Assembly (NCBI RefSeq): GCF_900221005.1
Contig: NZ_OBQI01000001.1
Span: 620,001 to 684,000, forward strand
Source of the DNA: Blastococcus aggregatus
Lineage (GTDB): Bacteria > Actinomycetota > Actinomycetes > Mycobacteriales > Geodermatophilaceae
DNA length: 64,000 bases
Reading direction: 5' to 3'
In this document: positions 38,621-47,613 of the stretch, in pieces
Position numbering within the stretch: the stretch's first letter is position 1
How the letters are laid out: every line of letters starts with the position of its first letter
Translations under genes and position numbers: made by a program
Notes under the pieces: model-generated
Databases searched by the model: none
The model's input: only the letters and a program-made list of their open reading frames with translations
What the model was told of the DNA's origin: nothing

Positions 38621-39465
38621 CCGGCCAGGCGGGCGGCGAGCGCCGGGAGCACCTCGCCCAGCGGGGCGTCGACGCGGACGTCGGCCCTGGTGTCGCCGCG
38701 GGTCGGCCCGACGTTGACGATGGCCACCGGGATGCCGAGCTTGGCCGCGTGCAGCACGAAGCGGTAGCCGCTCATCACGGTCAGCGACGAGCCGAGCACG
38801 AGCAGGCTGCCGGCGTCCTCCACGAGGGCGAAGCAGCCGTCGACGCGGTCGCGGGGCACCGTCTCGCCGAAGAAGACGACGTCGGGCTTGAGCAGGTCCG
38901 CGCCGCAGGCCAGGCACTCGACCATCACGAAGCCGTCGAGCACCTCGTCGGGCAGCTCGGCGTCGCCGTCGGGGTTGATCTCGTCGACCCGCGGCCCGAA
39001 GTCCGGGTTGGCCGCGCGCAGCCGATCGTCGAGCACGCCCCGGTCGGCTACGTCGCCGCAGCCCAGGCAGAGCGTGCGATCCAGGCCGCCGTGCAGCTCG
39101 ACGACGTCCCGCGCGCCCCCGGCCTGGTGCAGGCCGTCGACGTTCTGGGTGATCAGCCCGCCGACCAGCCCGGCCGCCTGCAGCCGGCCCACGGCGCGGT
39201 GCCCGTCGTTGGGCCGGGCCGCGCGCATCTGCCGCCAGCCGACGAAGCTGCGCGCCCAGTACCGGTGCCGGCCGCGGGGATCGCGGGTGAAGGTCTGGTA
39301 GGTCATCGGGGTGTGCCGCCGCAGGCTGCCGGTGGCGCCGCGGTAGTCGGGGATCCCGGAGTCGGTGGACAGCCCCGCGCCGGAGAGGACGACGGCGTCG
39401 CCGTCGCCCACCAGGTCGGCCAGGGCGTCGAGCGAGGCGGCGACGGCGGGTGGTGCGAGGGTCAC
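38617..39465 (-). CDS. SIR2 family NAD-dependent protein deacetylase
   Basis: A sirtuin of 282 residues from GTG 39465. It has the NAD site VVLSGAGLSTDSGIPDYRG (about 25-43), TQNVDGLHQAGG with the catalytic His in VVELHGG, a zinc ribbon (CLGCG and CLACG), KPDVVFFGE, and LGSSLTVMSGY. Sirtuins remove acyl groups from lysines, for example on acyl-CoA synthetases. The frame open to 39621 has shadow sequence and is not used. It is coupled to the downstream 101-residue gene. Confidence 0.93.
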   Translation of the reverse strand: MTLAPPAVAASLDALADLVGDGDAVVLSGAGLSTDSGIPDYRGATGSLRRHTPMTYQTFTRDPRGRHRYWARSFVGWRQMRAARPNDGHRAVGRLQAAGLVGGLITQNVDGLHQAGGARDVVELHGGLDRTLCLGCGDVADRGVLDDRLRAANPDFGPRVDEINPDGDAELPDEVLDGFVMVECLACGADLLKPDVVFFGETVPRDRVDGCFALVEDAGSLLVLGSSLTVMSGYRFVLHAAKLGIPVAIVNVGPTRGDTRADVRVDAPLGEVLPALAARLAG

Positions 39466-39503
39466 CGGCTCATGGTCCCCGCCGATCGGCCTCCGCGCCC
39501 GGA

Positions 39504-39950
39504 TCAGCCGGCGGCGAGCTCCGCGTCGAGGCGGTGCAGCAGGTCGACGTAGACCCGGCCCAGGCCCTTGGGCGCGAAGGTGCGCTCGAAGAAGCCGCCG
39601 ATGCCGCCGGCGCCGTCCCACGTCGTGCGGACCTTCACCGTGGCTGCGCCGGCACCCTCGGGCAGCACCGTCCAGGTGGTGACCATCGAGGAGTTCCGGT
39701 CGGTCTCCACCAGGGTGCCGATCGCGGGCTCCGTGACGTCGATCAGCTGGTCGCGGACGCGCTTGGAGGTGGCGGCGAACTTCCAGTGCACCGCCGTGCC
39801 GGCGCCGTGCCCGCCGCTCTCGACGCGGTACTCGCTGAACTGCACGGGCAGGATGCGCGGGCGGACCGTCTCGTAGTCGGCCAGCGCCCGGCTCACCTGC
39901 TCGGCGGATGCGGAGATGATCTTCTCGGCGTGCACGACGACCTGGCTCAT
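39504..39950 (-). CDS. SRPBCC (polyketide cyclase/START-like) family protein
   Basis: A 148-residue protein with the helix-grip fold pattern: SQVVVHAEKIISASAEQVSRALADYETVRPRILP, GTAVHWKFAATSKRVRDQLIDVTEP, TTWTVLPEGAGAATVKVRTTW, and the long C-terminal helix RVYVDLLHRLDAELA. The fold binds hydrophobic ligands. It stands alone between sir2 and the CBS-domain pair, so no pathway is indicated. Confidence 0.88.
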   Translation of the reverse strand: MSQVVVHAEKIISASAEQVSRALADYETVRPRILPVQFSEYRVESGGHGAGTAVHWKFAATSKRVRDQLIDVTEPAIGTLVETDRNSSMVTTWTVLPEGAGAATVKVRTTWDGAGGIGGFFERTFAPKGLGRVYVDLLHRLDAELAAG

Positions 39951-39983
39951 GCCGTCATCCTCCCGTGCGGGCCCGCGCCCGGC

Positions 39984-41003
39984 TCAGGCGGTCGTCACCT
40001 CGCGCCGCGGGAACAGCCGGCGCAGCACGTCGGCCAGCGTGACCACCCCGACGACGGCCTCGCCGTCGACGACCACGGCGAGGTGGTTGCGGGTCTCGCG
40101 CATCGCCTTGAGCGCGGCGTGCACCGTGGTGCCCGCGTCCAGGCTGAACACCGGGCGGGCGAAGTCGGCCACGGGGGCGTCGTCGGCCGCGGCGAGGGTG
40201 TCGCGGACGTGCACCACCCCCGCGATGCGCTCGCCGTCACGGGTGAGGATCCGCAGGTGGCCGCTGCGCCGGGCGGCCGCGCGCACGTCGCCGGCGGTGC
40301 CGCCGGTGGGCACCCACGTCAGCGGCGTGCCCGGGTCGACGAGTTCGCGCACGGTCAGCTGCTCCAGCTCGAGCACCCCGGCGATCTGCTCGGAGAAGCT
40401 CGCGTCCAGCGCCCCGACGTTCGCCGAGTGCTCGACCAGGTGCCGGAGCGCATCGGGGCTGTGCCCGACGGCCAGCTCGTCGACGGCGTCCACGCCCACC
40501 CAGCGCAGCAGCCGGTTGGCCGCGGCGTTCAGGGCGCGCAGCAGCGGCCGGAAGACCGCCATGAACGCGCGCATGGGCACCGCCAGGAGCGTGGCCGAGC
40601 GCTCGGGGTGGGCGATCGCCCACGACTTGGGGGCCATCTCGCCGACGACGAGGTGGATGAAGGTCACGATCAGCAGGGCGAGCACGAACGCGGCGACGTC
40701 GGCGGCCACCTCCGGCAGCCCCCAGTCGGTGAACAGCGGCGTCAGCCAGTGGTGGACGGCGGGCTTGCTGATCGCACCGAGCGCCAGCGTGGCGGCGGTG
40801 ATGCCCAGCTGCGAGCCGGCCAGCAGCAGCGTCAGCTCCGAGGAGTTGCGCAGCGCGGCGCGGGCGGCGCGACTGGTCGGCGCGGCCTCCTCGAGCCGGT
40901 GCCGCTTGGCGGCGAGCGCGGCGAACTCCACGGCCACGAAGAACGCGCTCAGCGCGACGATGACGACCGTCGCGGTCACGACGACCCAGGGGCTGTCGCT
41001 CAT
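39984..41003 (-). CDS. CNNM/CorC-type membrane protein with CBS domains (second of pair)
   Basis: A 339-residue protein of the DUF21-CBS type (CNNM/YfjD, often labelled hemolysin). Three to four membrane segments (about 8-25, 62-80, 95-125) form DUF21, with NSSELTLLLAGSQLGITAATLALG. A CBS pair follows (about 205-325: PLTWVPTGGTAGDVRAAARRSGHLRILTRDG and HLAVVVDGEAVVGVVTLADVL). No C-terminal CorC domain is present. Relatives transport or sense Mg2+. Its start overlaps the upstream paralogue's stop as ATGA. Confidence 0.9.
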   Translation of the reverse strand: MSDSPWVVVTATVVIVALSAFFVAVEFAALAAKRHRLEEAAPTSRAARAALRNSSELTLLLAGSQLGITAATLALGAISKPAVHHWLTPLFTDWGLPEVAADVAAFVLALLIVTFIHLVVGEMAPKSWAIAHPERSATLLAVPMRAFMAVFRPLLRALNAAANRLLRWVGVDAVDELAVGHSPDALRHLVEHSANVGALDASFSEQIAGVLELEQLTVRELVDPGTPLTWVPTGGTAGDVRAAARRSGHLRILTRDGERIAGVVHVRDTLAAADDAPVADFARPVFSLDAGTTVHAALKAMRETRNHLAVVVDGEAVVGVVTLADVLRRLFPRREVTTA

Positions 41004-42400
41004 CGGGTCGTCTCCTCGGTGCCGGCGGCCGGCTGATCAGCGGGGGCGGTGCGGTCGGGCAGTTCGAGGCGCACGCGGGAGGGGACGTGCCGCTCCACCT
41101 CGAGCACCTCGACGTGCAGGAGCCGGGGCTCCGGGTCGTCCTCGTGCACCAGGTCGCCCGGGTCCGGGGGCAGCTCGACGGCGAGGCGGGTGCCCGGCTC
41201 GGGCAGGGTGCCGGCGGCCGCGATGACCAGGCCGGCGATGGTCTCGTAGTCCCCCCGCGGGAGGTCGATGGCCAGAGCCCGCTCCACCTCGTCCACGTGC
41301 ACGTCGCCGGACATCTCCCAGACGCCGTCGCCCTCGAGCGGCACGTAGCCGGGATCGTCGTCGTCGTGCTCGTCGGTGATCTCGCCGACCAGCTCCTCGG
41401 CGAGGTCCTCGAGCGTGATCACGCCGGCGAAGCCGCCGTACTCGTCGATGACGCAGGCCATCTGGTTGCCCGAGTCGGCGAGCTCGCGCAGCGCGTCCGG
41501 CAGCGAGGTGAACGTGGAGACGACCAGGCACGGGCGGGCCATGGCGGTCACCGGCGCGTCGTCGGGCGCCGTCGTCGTCAGCAGGTCGGCGAGGTGCACG
41601 ACGGAGACGACGTCACCGGTCTCGGGGTCGAGCACCGGGTAGCGCGAGTGGCCCTGGGCCATCAGCTCGCGCAGGTGCCCGATCGTGTCGGTGGTGGCGA
41701 CCGTCCCCACCCGCGGGCGGGGGATCATCGCGTGCTCGACGTGCCGGTTCGGGAAGTCGAGGATCCGGTCCAGCATCATCGACAGCTCGGCCGGCAGGTT
41801 CCCGCTCTCCCGAGACTCCTCCAGGATGTGCTCGAGGTCCCGCGCCGTGGCGGCGTGCTCGACGTCGTGCACCGGCTCGATCTTCAGCGCCCGGAGCAGC
41901 AGGTTCGACGCCTGGTCGAAGACCCAGACCAGCCAGCCGAACACCCTCAGGTAGAGCACGGTGGACGTCGCCAGCCAGAGCGCGACCGGCTCGGGCCTGG
42001 CGATGGCGAGGTTCTTCGGGAAGAGCTCGCCGAAGAGCATCTGCACCAGGGTCGAGAAGAGCAGGGCCAGCACCGCACCGATGCCGACGCTCACCCCGGA
42101 CGGGACGTCGACGCCGCCGAGCAGCCCGCCGATCGACTCACCGATCAGCGGTTCGGCGACGTAACCGACCAGCAGGCCGGTGACGGTGATGCCCAACTGG
42201 GCGCCCGAGAGCATGAACGAGGTGCGGCGGGTGACGGACAGGGCGCGGGTCGCCGCGGGGTTCCCGGAATCGGCGCGGGCGGCCAGCGTCGAGCGGTCGA
42301 CCGCCATGTAGGCGAACTCCTGGGCCACGAAGTACCCCGTGACCACCGTGATGCCGAGCACCACGAGCACGCCGAGCAGGAGGGACAGGAGATCGGTCAC
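41000..42400 (-). CDS. CNNM/CorC-type membrane protein with CBS and CorC_HlyC domains (first of pair)
   Basis: A 466-residue DUF21-CBS-CorC protein. The membrane domain spans about 5-165 (VVTGYFVAQEFAYMAVDRS, SFMLSGAQLGITVTGLLVGYVAEPLIG). The CBS pair spans about 225-340 (IPRPRVGTVATTDTIGHLRELMAQGHSRYPV, MACVIDEYGGFAGVITLEDLAEELVGEITDEHD), and a CorC_HlyC domain covers the last 100 residues. It pairs with the shorter paralogue, as is common in actinobacteria, where such pairs are thought to act in Mg2+ homeostasis. Confidence 0.93.
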   Translation of the reverse strand: MTDLLSLLLGVLVVLGITVVTGYFVAQEFAYMAVDRSTLAARADSGNPAATRALSVTRRTSFMLSGAQLGITVTGLLVGYVAEPLIGESIGGLLGGVDVPSGVSVGIGAVLALLFSTLVQMLFGELFPKNLAIARPEPVALWLATSTVLYLRVFGWLVWVFDQASNLLLRALKIEPVHDVEHAATARDLEHILEESRESGNLPAELSMMLDRILDFPNRHVEHAMIPRPRVGTVATTDTIGHLRELMAQGHSRYPVLDPETGDVVSVVHLADLLTTTAPDDAPVTAMARPCLVVSTFTSLPDALRELADSGNQMACVIDEYGGFAGVITLEDLAEELVGEITDEHDDDDPGYVPLEGDGVWEMSGDVHVDEVERALAIDLPRGDYETIAGLVIAAAGTLPEPGTRLAVELPPDPGDLVHEDDPEPRLLHVEVLEVERHVPSRVRLELPDRTAPADQPAAGTEETTR

Positions 42401-42601
42401 CGGCCACGCACCCCCTCATCGGGGCAGGGAGTCGTGGCCTGGGGACTGTGACTTGTACTCATGTCTCTCTTCGACGAGGGCGCGGGCGCCGAGGGGCGCT
42501 CGCGGGGAGACAACGGACGGATGCGGCGCCGCGTTCCGGGATCCGAGAATCAGTGGGAATCGTCTCCGCCGCCGTGGAACCGGGTCGGCGACGGCGCGGC
42601 C

Positions 42602-42877
42602 TCAGCGGGTCAGCGCGCAGCAGATCCAGCAGAGGGGCCACTCGTCCCCGGCGTCGTCGGGCCAGCGCCAGTCGGCCGGGTCCAGCAGCACGACCGGCAC
42701 CAGGCAGACCGCCCGGCCGAGAAGGAACCCCGCCCCGTCGACCGCGTGCAACCGACCCGTCGGCATCTCCACCGGCTCGCCCGACCACATCTGGGTGCCG
42801 AACCCGTCGGCGCCCACGATCCACGCGGACCGGCCGGTCTCCCGCCGGTCGGCCCCCTCGTCATGACTGGTCGTCAC
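42602..42877 (-). CDS. Small hypothetical protein
   Basis: A 91-residue protein from GTG 42877 with alternating hydrophobic and polar residues (SAWIVGADGFGTQMWSGEPVEMPTGRLHAVDGAGFLLGRAVCLVPVVLLDP) and a C-terminal Trp/Cys cluster (WPLCWICCALTR). No family is recognised. Other starts inside the frame are possible. The 200 bases after its stop up to the CorC-type gene hold nothing I can identify. Confidence 0.5.
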   Translation of the reverse strand: MTTSHDEGADRRETGRSAWIVGADGFGTQMWSGEPVEMPTGRLHAVDGAGFLLGRAVCLVPVVLLDPADWRWPDDAGDEWPLCWICCALTR

Positions 42878-43064
42878 CGCCGCACCTCCGCGAGCCCATG
42901 ACCGCACGCCCGGCGGATGCGCGGCAAGGAGCACCCGGTCGGACCTCGTCCGGCGGCCCACGCACCGCGCATCCCGGACCACCCGGGCCGCCGATCGGTC
43001 AGGCGCCCGCCCGGCCGAGCGGGGACCATGGGAGCGGGCGCAGCGGATCGGAGCGGAGGGCGAC

Positions 43065-44030
43065 ATGGACAGCGCGGTCCAGCGGTTCGAGGTCGCCACC
43101 CGCGACGTCCTCCGCGCGCACGAGTCCATCCGGGACACGTTCGCCGGTCACCGGCTGCTGATCCGGGGCAGCCAGGAGGGCTTCCGCTACCGGCAGACGA
43201 CGGCGACCAGCGGCGACCTCGCCGTCGACTCGCTGCTGCACACCATGGGCGTGCGCGAGGAGGTCGACCCGATCGACGCCGTGTGGATCGGGCTGATCGC
43301 CGGCGGCCAGCTCCAGGTGGGCCATGCCCGCGAGCAGGTCAGCGGCACGGCCGGTGAGGTCCTGCTCTTCCCCCAGGGCGTCGACTTCACCTGCGAGTGG
43401 CCGCTCATGGACCTGCGGGTCGTCCGGCTGCCCACCCATGAGGTCGCCCGCCGGGCCGCTGAGGTCGCCGGGGTCGATCCGCGGGACTTCCGGTTCCGCG
43501 GCCTGGCGCCGATCTCCCCCGCCCTGGCCCGGTACTGCGCGAACACCATCGGCTACGTGCACTCGCTCTTCGCGGGCGACGACGCGACGATCGCCGAGCC
43601 GCTGGTCCGGGCCGCGGCGCTCGACTCCATCGCGGCCGCCGCGCTGGCCACGTTCCCGCACAACGCGACGGACGACGAGGCGGCGCGGTCGGTCGATCAC
43701 GGCACACCGGCGTCGGTGCGGCGCGCTCTCGAGCTCATCGAGGCCCGCGCCCACGAGCCGCTCACCCTGCACGCGATCGCCGAGGGCGCCCGCGTCGGGC
43801 CGCGGGCGCTGCAGGAGGCGTTCCGCAGGCACCGCGGGACGACACCCATGGCCCACCTCCGGGGCACCCGCCTGGACCGGGCGCACCGGGAGCTGCAGGC
43901 CGGCGACCCCGGAGAGGGCGTCACCGTGACCGCGGTCGCCGCCCGCTGGGGGTTCCACCACCGCGGCCGGTTCGCCGAGGAGTACCGCCGCCGCTACGGG
44001 CGCAGCCCGCAGGAGACGCTGCTGTCCTGA
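43065..44030 (+). CDS. AraC family transcriptional regulator
   Basis: A 321-residue regulator. The N-terminal region is a cupin-like AraC-binding-like domain (GLIAGGQLQVGHAREQVSGTAGEVLLFPQGVDFTCEW). The C-terminal HTH_18 pair includes HEPLTLHAIAEGARVGPRALQEAFRRHRGTTPMAHLRGTRLDRAHRELQ and VTAVAARWGFHHRGRFAEEYRRRYGRSPQETL (about 220-318). GGAGGGCGAC precedes the ATG. No obvious target gene is next to it. Confidence 0.92.
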   Translation: MDSAVQRFEVATRDVLRAHESIRDTFAGHRLLIRGSQEGFRYRQTTATSGDLAVDSLLHTMGVREEVDPIDAVWIGLIAGGQLQVGHAREQVSGTAGEVLLFPQGVDFTCEWPLMDLRVVRLPTHEVARRAAEVAGVDPRDFRFRGLAPISPALARYCANTIGYVHSLFAGDDATIAEPLVRAAALDSIAAAALATFPHNATDDEAARSVDHGTPASVRRALELIEARAHEPLTLHAIAEGARVGPRALQEAFRRHRGTTPMAHLRGTRLDRAHRELQAGDPGEGVTVTAVAARWGFHHRGRFAEEYRRRYGRSPQETLLS

Positions 44031-44045
44031 CGGTCGCGGGCGCCG

Positions 44046-45227
44046 CTACCGGGCCGCCGTGATCGCGGCCTCGACCGGCTCGTACAGCTGCGCGGCCAGC
44101 GTCGCACCCAGCCGAGCGTCGGCCTCGAGCACGAGGTAGCCGCCGAAGCCGCCGTCGAGGTCGAGCCACGGCACCGCGCCGTAGGCGCCGGGGTCGGTGA
44201 TCCGGCTGCTGCCGTCCCGGTCGATCCACCAGCCGAAGCCGTAGCCCGTGCCCGTCATCGTCGCGCCGGCGTAGGTCTCGCCGACCCGGTCGGTGTGCAT
44301 CCGCTCGACCGACTCCGGCTCCAGGACCTGCGTGTCCCCGCACCGGCCGTCGCGCAGCTGCATGAGGAGCAGCTCGGCGTAGTCGACCGGGTCGATGTAC
44401 AGGCCGCCCTCCATGTGCGGGTTCTCGGTGGGCGCCAGCAGGCCCGGGTCGCCCCCGAACTCGTCCGGGTACCCGGACAGGCCCTCCCCGATCTGGGTCC
44501 AGTGGTTGTTGTAGCCGAGCGACTCGACGCCGCACGGCTCGACGTAGGTCTCCTCGAGCAGCTGCGACCACGGCTTGCCCGACACGGTCTCGGCCACGGC
44601 CCCCGCGATCTGCCACTGCACCCCGCCGTAGCGGAACTCGGTGTCCGGCGGCACGATGTCGGCGTCGTCGCCGGGCGTGGCCCAGGCGGTGGCCGCGCAG
44701 TCCTCGAGCTCCTCCGCGGGCAGGAACTGGCAGACGTAGGGCCCGTACGCCGGGTTCGGCAGGAGCCCCACGAGGCCGGAGCTGTTCGACAGCAGCTGGG
44801 CGACGGTGATCCCCGGGTTGGCGCCCTCCGCCCACTCGACGTACTCGGCGATCGGCTCGTCGAGGTCGAGCAGGCCCTGGTCGGCGAGGCGGACCAGCAC
44901 CCCGGCGGTGACCATCTTCGAGGCGGAGGCGACCAGCGAGACCCGGTCGGCGTCGAACTCCCCGAAGTACTGCTCGTCGATGATCCCCTCGTCCTCGTCG
45001 ACGATCACCAGGCCGGCGCCGTCCAGCCCGTTCTCGGCGAGAAACGCCTCGACGATCGGCGCGACCGCCGAGAAGTCGTACTCCCGGGCGGGCGCCGTCG
45101 ACGTCGCCCCGGACGCCGAGGGATCCCCCGCGCCGGCGGCGTCGTCGGACGAGCACCCGGCCGTCAGCGAGGCGAGCAGGGCGAGGACCCCGGCCGTGGA
45201 CCGGAGCCGGGTGCGGGAAGAGATCAC
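44046..45227 (-). CDS. Beta-lactamase-fold serine hydrolase lipoprotein
   Basis: A 393-residue exported protein from GTG 45227. The signal peptide ends in the lipobox LTAGC (Cys about 25), followed by a Ser/Ala/Gly linker. The serine-hydrolase motif S-x-x-K appears in LVASASKMVTAGVLVRLADQGLLDLDEPI, with VAQLLSNSSGL and the late GYGFGWW. The fold is that of class C beta-lactamases, D-alanyl carboxypeptidases and esterases. The open frame extends into the neighbouring tRNA gene, but that part reads the tRNA and is not protein. Confidence 0.88.
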   Translation of the reverse strand: MISSRTRLRSTAGVLALLASLTAGCSSDDAAGAGDPSASGATSTAPAREYDFSAVAPIVEAFLAENGLDGAGLVIVDEDEGIIDEQYFGEFDADRVSLVASASKMVTAGVLVRLADQGLLDLDEPIAEYVEWAEGANPGITVAQLLSNSSGLVGLLPNPAYGPYVCQFLPAEELEDCAATAWATPGDDADIVPPDTEFRYGGVQWQIAGAVAETVSGKPWSQLLEETYVEPCGVESLGYNNHWTQIGEGLSGYPDEFGGDPGLLAPTENPHMEGGLYIDPVDYAELLLMQLRDGRCGDTQVLEPESVERMHTDRVGETYAGATMTGTGYGFGWWIDRDGSSRITDPGAYGAVPWLDLDGGFGGYLVLEADARLGATLAAQLYEPVEAAITAAR

Positions 45228-45248
45228 GGGGCGACTCTGCCGCGAATC

Positions 45249-45324
45249 TGGTGCCCCCGGCAGGATTCGAACCTGCGACACACGGTTTAGGAAACCGATG
45301 CTCTATCCCCTGAGCTACGGGGGC
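45249..45324 (-). tRNA. tRNA-Arg (anticodon CCT)
   Basis: The minus strand folds as a 76-base tRNA with encoded CCA. Acceptor GCCCCCG pairs with CGGGGGC, the anticodon loop TTCCTAA gives CCT, and the T arm is GCAGG-TTCGAAT-CCTGC. It reads AGG, a rare arginine codon here. It lies 21 bases upstream of the serine hydrolase start on the same strand. Confidence 0.95.
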
Positions 45325-45505
45325 CTCCGCGCGACGCACGCGCGCGGGACCGACGGCGCAGAGGCTATCGGGGGCGCTCGGGGAACCCCCGCCCGACCCG
45401 ACTCGTCGTATCGAAGAGAGACGAACCGGTTCCCAGGCGTTACGGTTCTGCGTCACACGTCGAGCTCCGGCAACGGTGCCGGAGATGACGGAAGGTGGAT
45501 CTGAC

Positions 45506-45826
45506 ATGGAGACCTCGGTGGTCGACGTCCCCGAGCGGGGACGCTTCGAGATCCGGCAGGGCGAGCGGGTCGTCGGGCTGGCCAGCTACCACGTGGACAA
45601 CGGCCAGATGACGTTGCCGCACACCGAGGTCGACCCGTCCGTGGGCGGCCAGGGCATCGGGACGACGCTCGTCGCCGCCGTCCTCACCGCTGCCCGGGAG
45701 CGCGGCCTGACCGTGCTGCCCTACTGCTCCTTCGTGCGGCGCCACATCCTCCAGCACCCCGAGTTCCTCGACCTCGTCGCCGTCGACGACCGCCCGCACT
45801 TCGGCCTGGAGACCGTCGACCGCTGA
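45506..45826 (+). CDS. GNAT family N-acetyltransferase (YjdJ-type)
   Basis: A 106-residue short GNAT of the YjdJ/CG-type: VVDVPERGRFEIRQGERVVGLASYHVDNGQMTLPHTEVDPSVGGQGIGTTLVAAVLTAARERGLTVLPYCSFVRRHILQHPEF. The GGQGIGTTLV loop binds acetyl-CoA, and the CSFVRRHILQHPE ending is characteristic. AAGGTGGA precedes the ATG. The substrate is unknown. Confidence 0.92.
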   Translation: METSVVDVPERGRFEIRQGERVVGLASYHVDNGQMTLPHTEVDPSVGGQGIGTTLVAAVLTAARERGLTVLPYCSFVRRHILQHPEFLDLVAVDDRPHFGLETVDR

Positions 45827-45872
45827 GCCGGGCCCTGACCACGGGCAAGGACGCGGCACCTACGCTGCCCGG

Positions 45873-46682
45873 ATGCCCGAGGGCCACACCCTGTACCGCC
45901 TCGCGCGGGAGCAGTCCACGCTGTTCGCCGGCCGGCCGGTCCACGTCACCAGCCCGCAGGGCCGCTTCGAGGCGGGCGCGGCGCTGCTCGACGGTCGCGT
46001 CCTCGACGAGGTCTTCTCCTACGGCAAGCACCTGTTCGCCCGCTTCGGCGGCGACTCCCTGCACGTGCACCTGGGCCTGTACGGCACCTACCTGACCGGC
46101 GCGGGCACGCCACCCCCCGTCAAGGGCGCCCTGCGCATGCGCTGGGAGGCCGAGGGTCCCGAGGGCACCGGCGTCTGGACCGACCTGCGCGGCCCCACCG
46201 CCTGCGAGGTGCTCCCCGCCCCCGAGGTGACGACGATCCTCGACCGGCTCGGCCCCGACCCGCTGCGCCCGCGCGCCGACGGCGGCCGCGCGCACCGCCG
46301 GATCGCCGCCAGCCGCACCGCGATCGGCGCCCTGCTCATGGACCAGTCCGTGCTCGCCGGCGTCGGCAACGTCTACCGGGCCGAGCTGCTGTTCCGGCAC
46401 CGGGTCTCCCCCTTCCGCCCCGGGCGGGCGGTGGACGACGCGCTGTGGGCGCAGATGTGGGGCGACCTGGTTCCGCTGATGCGGGCCGGCGTCCGGATGG
46501 GCCGCATCGTCACCACCCGGCCCGAGGACCGGACCCGCCGCGGCGGTGCCGTGCGGCGCGAGGACGCCCACTACGTCTACCGCCGCACCGGGCTCCCCTG
46601 CCGGCTCTGCGGCACCGAGGTGCGCACCGAGGTCATGGCCGGCCGCAACCTGCACTGGTGCCCCACCTGCCAGGCCGTCTGA
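45873..46682 (+). CDS. Fpg/Nei family DNA glycosylase (endonuclease VIII type)
   Basis: Base-excision repair enzyme of 269 residues that removes oxidised bases and nicks the strand. It starts MPEGHTLYRLA, where processing exposes Pro2 and catalytic Glu3, and GH is typical of Nei-like actinobacterial forms. A helix-two-turn-helix region (MDQSVLAGVGNVYRAELLFRHRVSP) and a zinc finger with CRLCG and CPTC close the protein. TACGCT (45861-45866) ends six bases before the ATG with no ribosome site, so the mRNA is probably leaderless. Confidence 0.94.
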   Translation: MPEGHTLYRLAREQSTLFAGRPVHVTSPQGRFEAGAALLDGRVLDEVFSYGKHLFARFGGDSLHVHLGLYGTYLTGAGTPPPVKGALRMRWEAEGPEGTGVWTDLRGPTACEVLPAPEVTTILDRLGPDPLRPRADGGRAHRRIAASRTAIGALLMDQSVLAGVGNVYRAELLFRHRVSPFRPGRAVDDALWAQMWGDLVPLMRAGVRMGRIVTTRPEDRTRRGGAVRREDAHYVYRRTGLPCRLCGTEVRTEVMAGRNLHWCPTCQAV

Positions 46683-46734
46683 CCGCAGCCGCGGGGCTCC
46701 CCCCGGACCCCCGCACCCGGGTACCGTCGGCGGG

Positions 46735-47589
46735 ATGGCCAACGGGGGCACGTATCGCGGCAGGCTGCGCTCAGCGGCCGCCGTCGGGCTGGCCGCCGTC
46801 GCGACGGCGCTCGCCGGCCAGTCCCCCGCCGCCGCGGCGCCCACCGAGTTCGACCTCCCGCAGAGCCCGGTCGGCGTCGACATCTCGCACCCGCAGTGCG
46901 ACGCCACCCTCCCCGACGCGCGGGCCTTCGCCATCGTCGGGGTCAACGGCGGGGTGGCCACCGAGGCCAACCCGTGCCTGGCCGAGCAGCTCGAGTGGGC
47001 GTGGGCGTCCAACGGCTCCGTTCCCGAGCAGCCGGTCGCCCAGCTGTACCTGAACACCGCCAACCCCGGGCAGGTGCGAGGCCTCGTCAGCACCTGGCCC
47101 TCCACCGGTGAGACCCCGTACGGCGAGTGCGACGGCGAGAACTCGACGGCGTGCTCGTGGCGGTACGGGTGGGAGCGGGCCCGCGACAGCGTCACCGAGG
47201 TGTTCCAGCCGGCCGCCCGCGAGGCCGAGGTCGACAGCCTGGCGTCGAGCTACCGCTGGTGGCTCGACGTCGAGACGATGAACACCTGGCAGGCCGGCTC
47301 CGACGAGGCCCGGGAGCGCAACCGCGCCACCCTGGAGGGCATGGCCGGATACCTGGACTTCCGGGGCGCCGAGGTCGGCCTGTACTCCACGAACCAGCAG
47401 TGGCAGGAGATCGTCGGCACCGTGCCCGGCGACAGCCCGCTCGCCGGGCTGCCGAGCTGGCTGGCCGGCTCGGTCACCGTGGCGCAGGCCGTCGAGGCCT
47501 GCGAGCTGCCCCCGCTGGTCCCGCGCAGCCGGGTCACGCTGACCCAGTACGTGCCCGACGACCTGGACCGGAACCACTCCTGCCGCTGA
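46735..47589 (+). CDS. Secreted protein of GH25/DUF1906-like type
   Basis: A 284-residue exported protein. The signal peptide (RLRSAAAVGLAAVATALAGQSPAAAA, about 10-35) is followed by PVGVDISHPQCDATLPDARAFAIVGVNGG and QLYLNTANPGQ. Next come YRWWLDVETMNTWQ and VGLYSTNQQWQEIVG. The VGVDISHPQ start and WLDVE motif are like GH25 lysozymes and DUF1906 TIM barrels, with Asp and Glu placed as in such hydrolases. It may act on the cell wall or be an inactive relative. Confidence 0.8.
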   Translation: MANGGTYRGRLRSAAAVGLAAVATALAGQSPAAAAPTEFDLPQSPVGVDISHPQCDATLPDARAFAIVGVNGGVATEANPCLAEQLEWAWASNGSVPEQPVAQLYLNTANPGQVRGLVSTWPSTGETPYGECDGENSTACSWRYGWERARDSVTEVFQPAAREAEVDSLASSYRWWLDVETMNTWQAGSDEARERNRATLEGMAGYLDFRGAEVGLYSTNQQWQEIVGTVPGDSPLAGLPSWLAGSVTVAQAVEACELPPLVPRSRVTLTQYVPDDLDRNHSCR

Positions 47590-47593
47590 GGTC

Positions 47594-47609
47594 GCCGGGC
47601 GCGCCCGGC
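47594..47609. terminator. Hairpin between convergent genes
   Basis: GCCGGGC (47594-47600) pairs with GCCCGGC (47603-47609). It lies between the stop of the secreted protein gene and the stop of the convergent monooxygenase gene. High GC makes chance hairpins common, so confidence is modest. Confidence 0.35.
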
Positions 47610-47613
47610 CGGA

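Noticed and set aside
45228-45281. N-terminal extension of the serine hydrolase (MSQVRILPGAP...)
   Set aside because: This is the tRNA-Arg sequence read as protein, a known artefact; the true start is GTG 45227 just before the lipoprotein signal.
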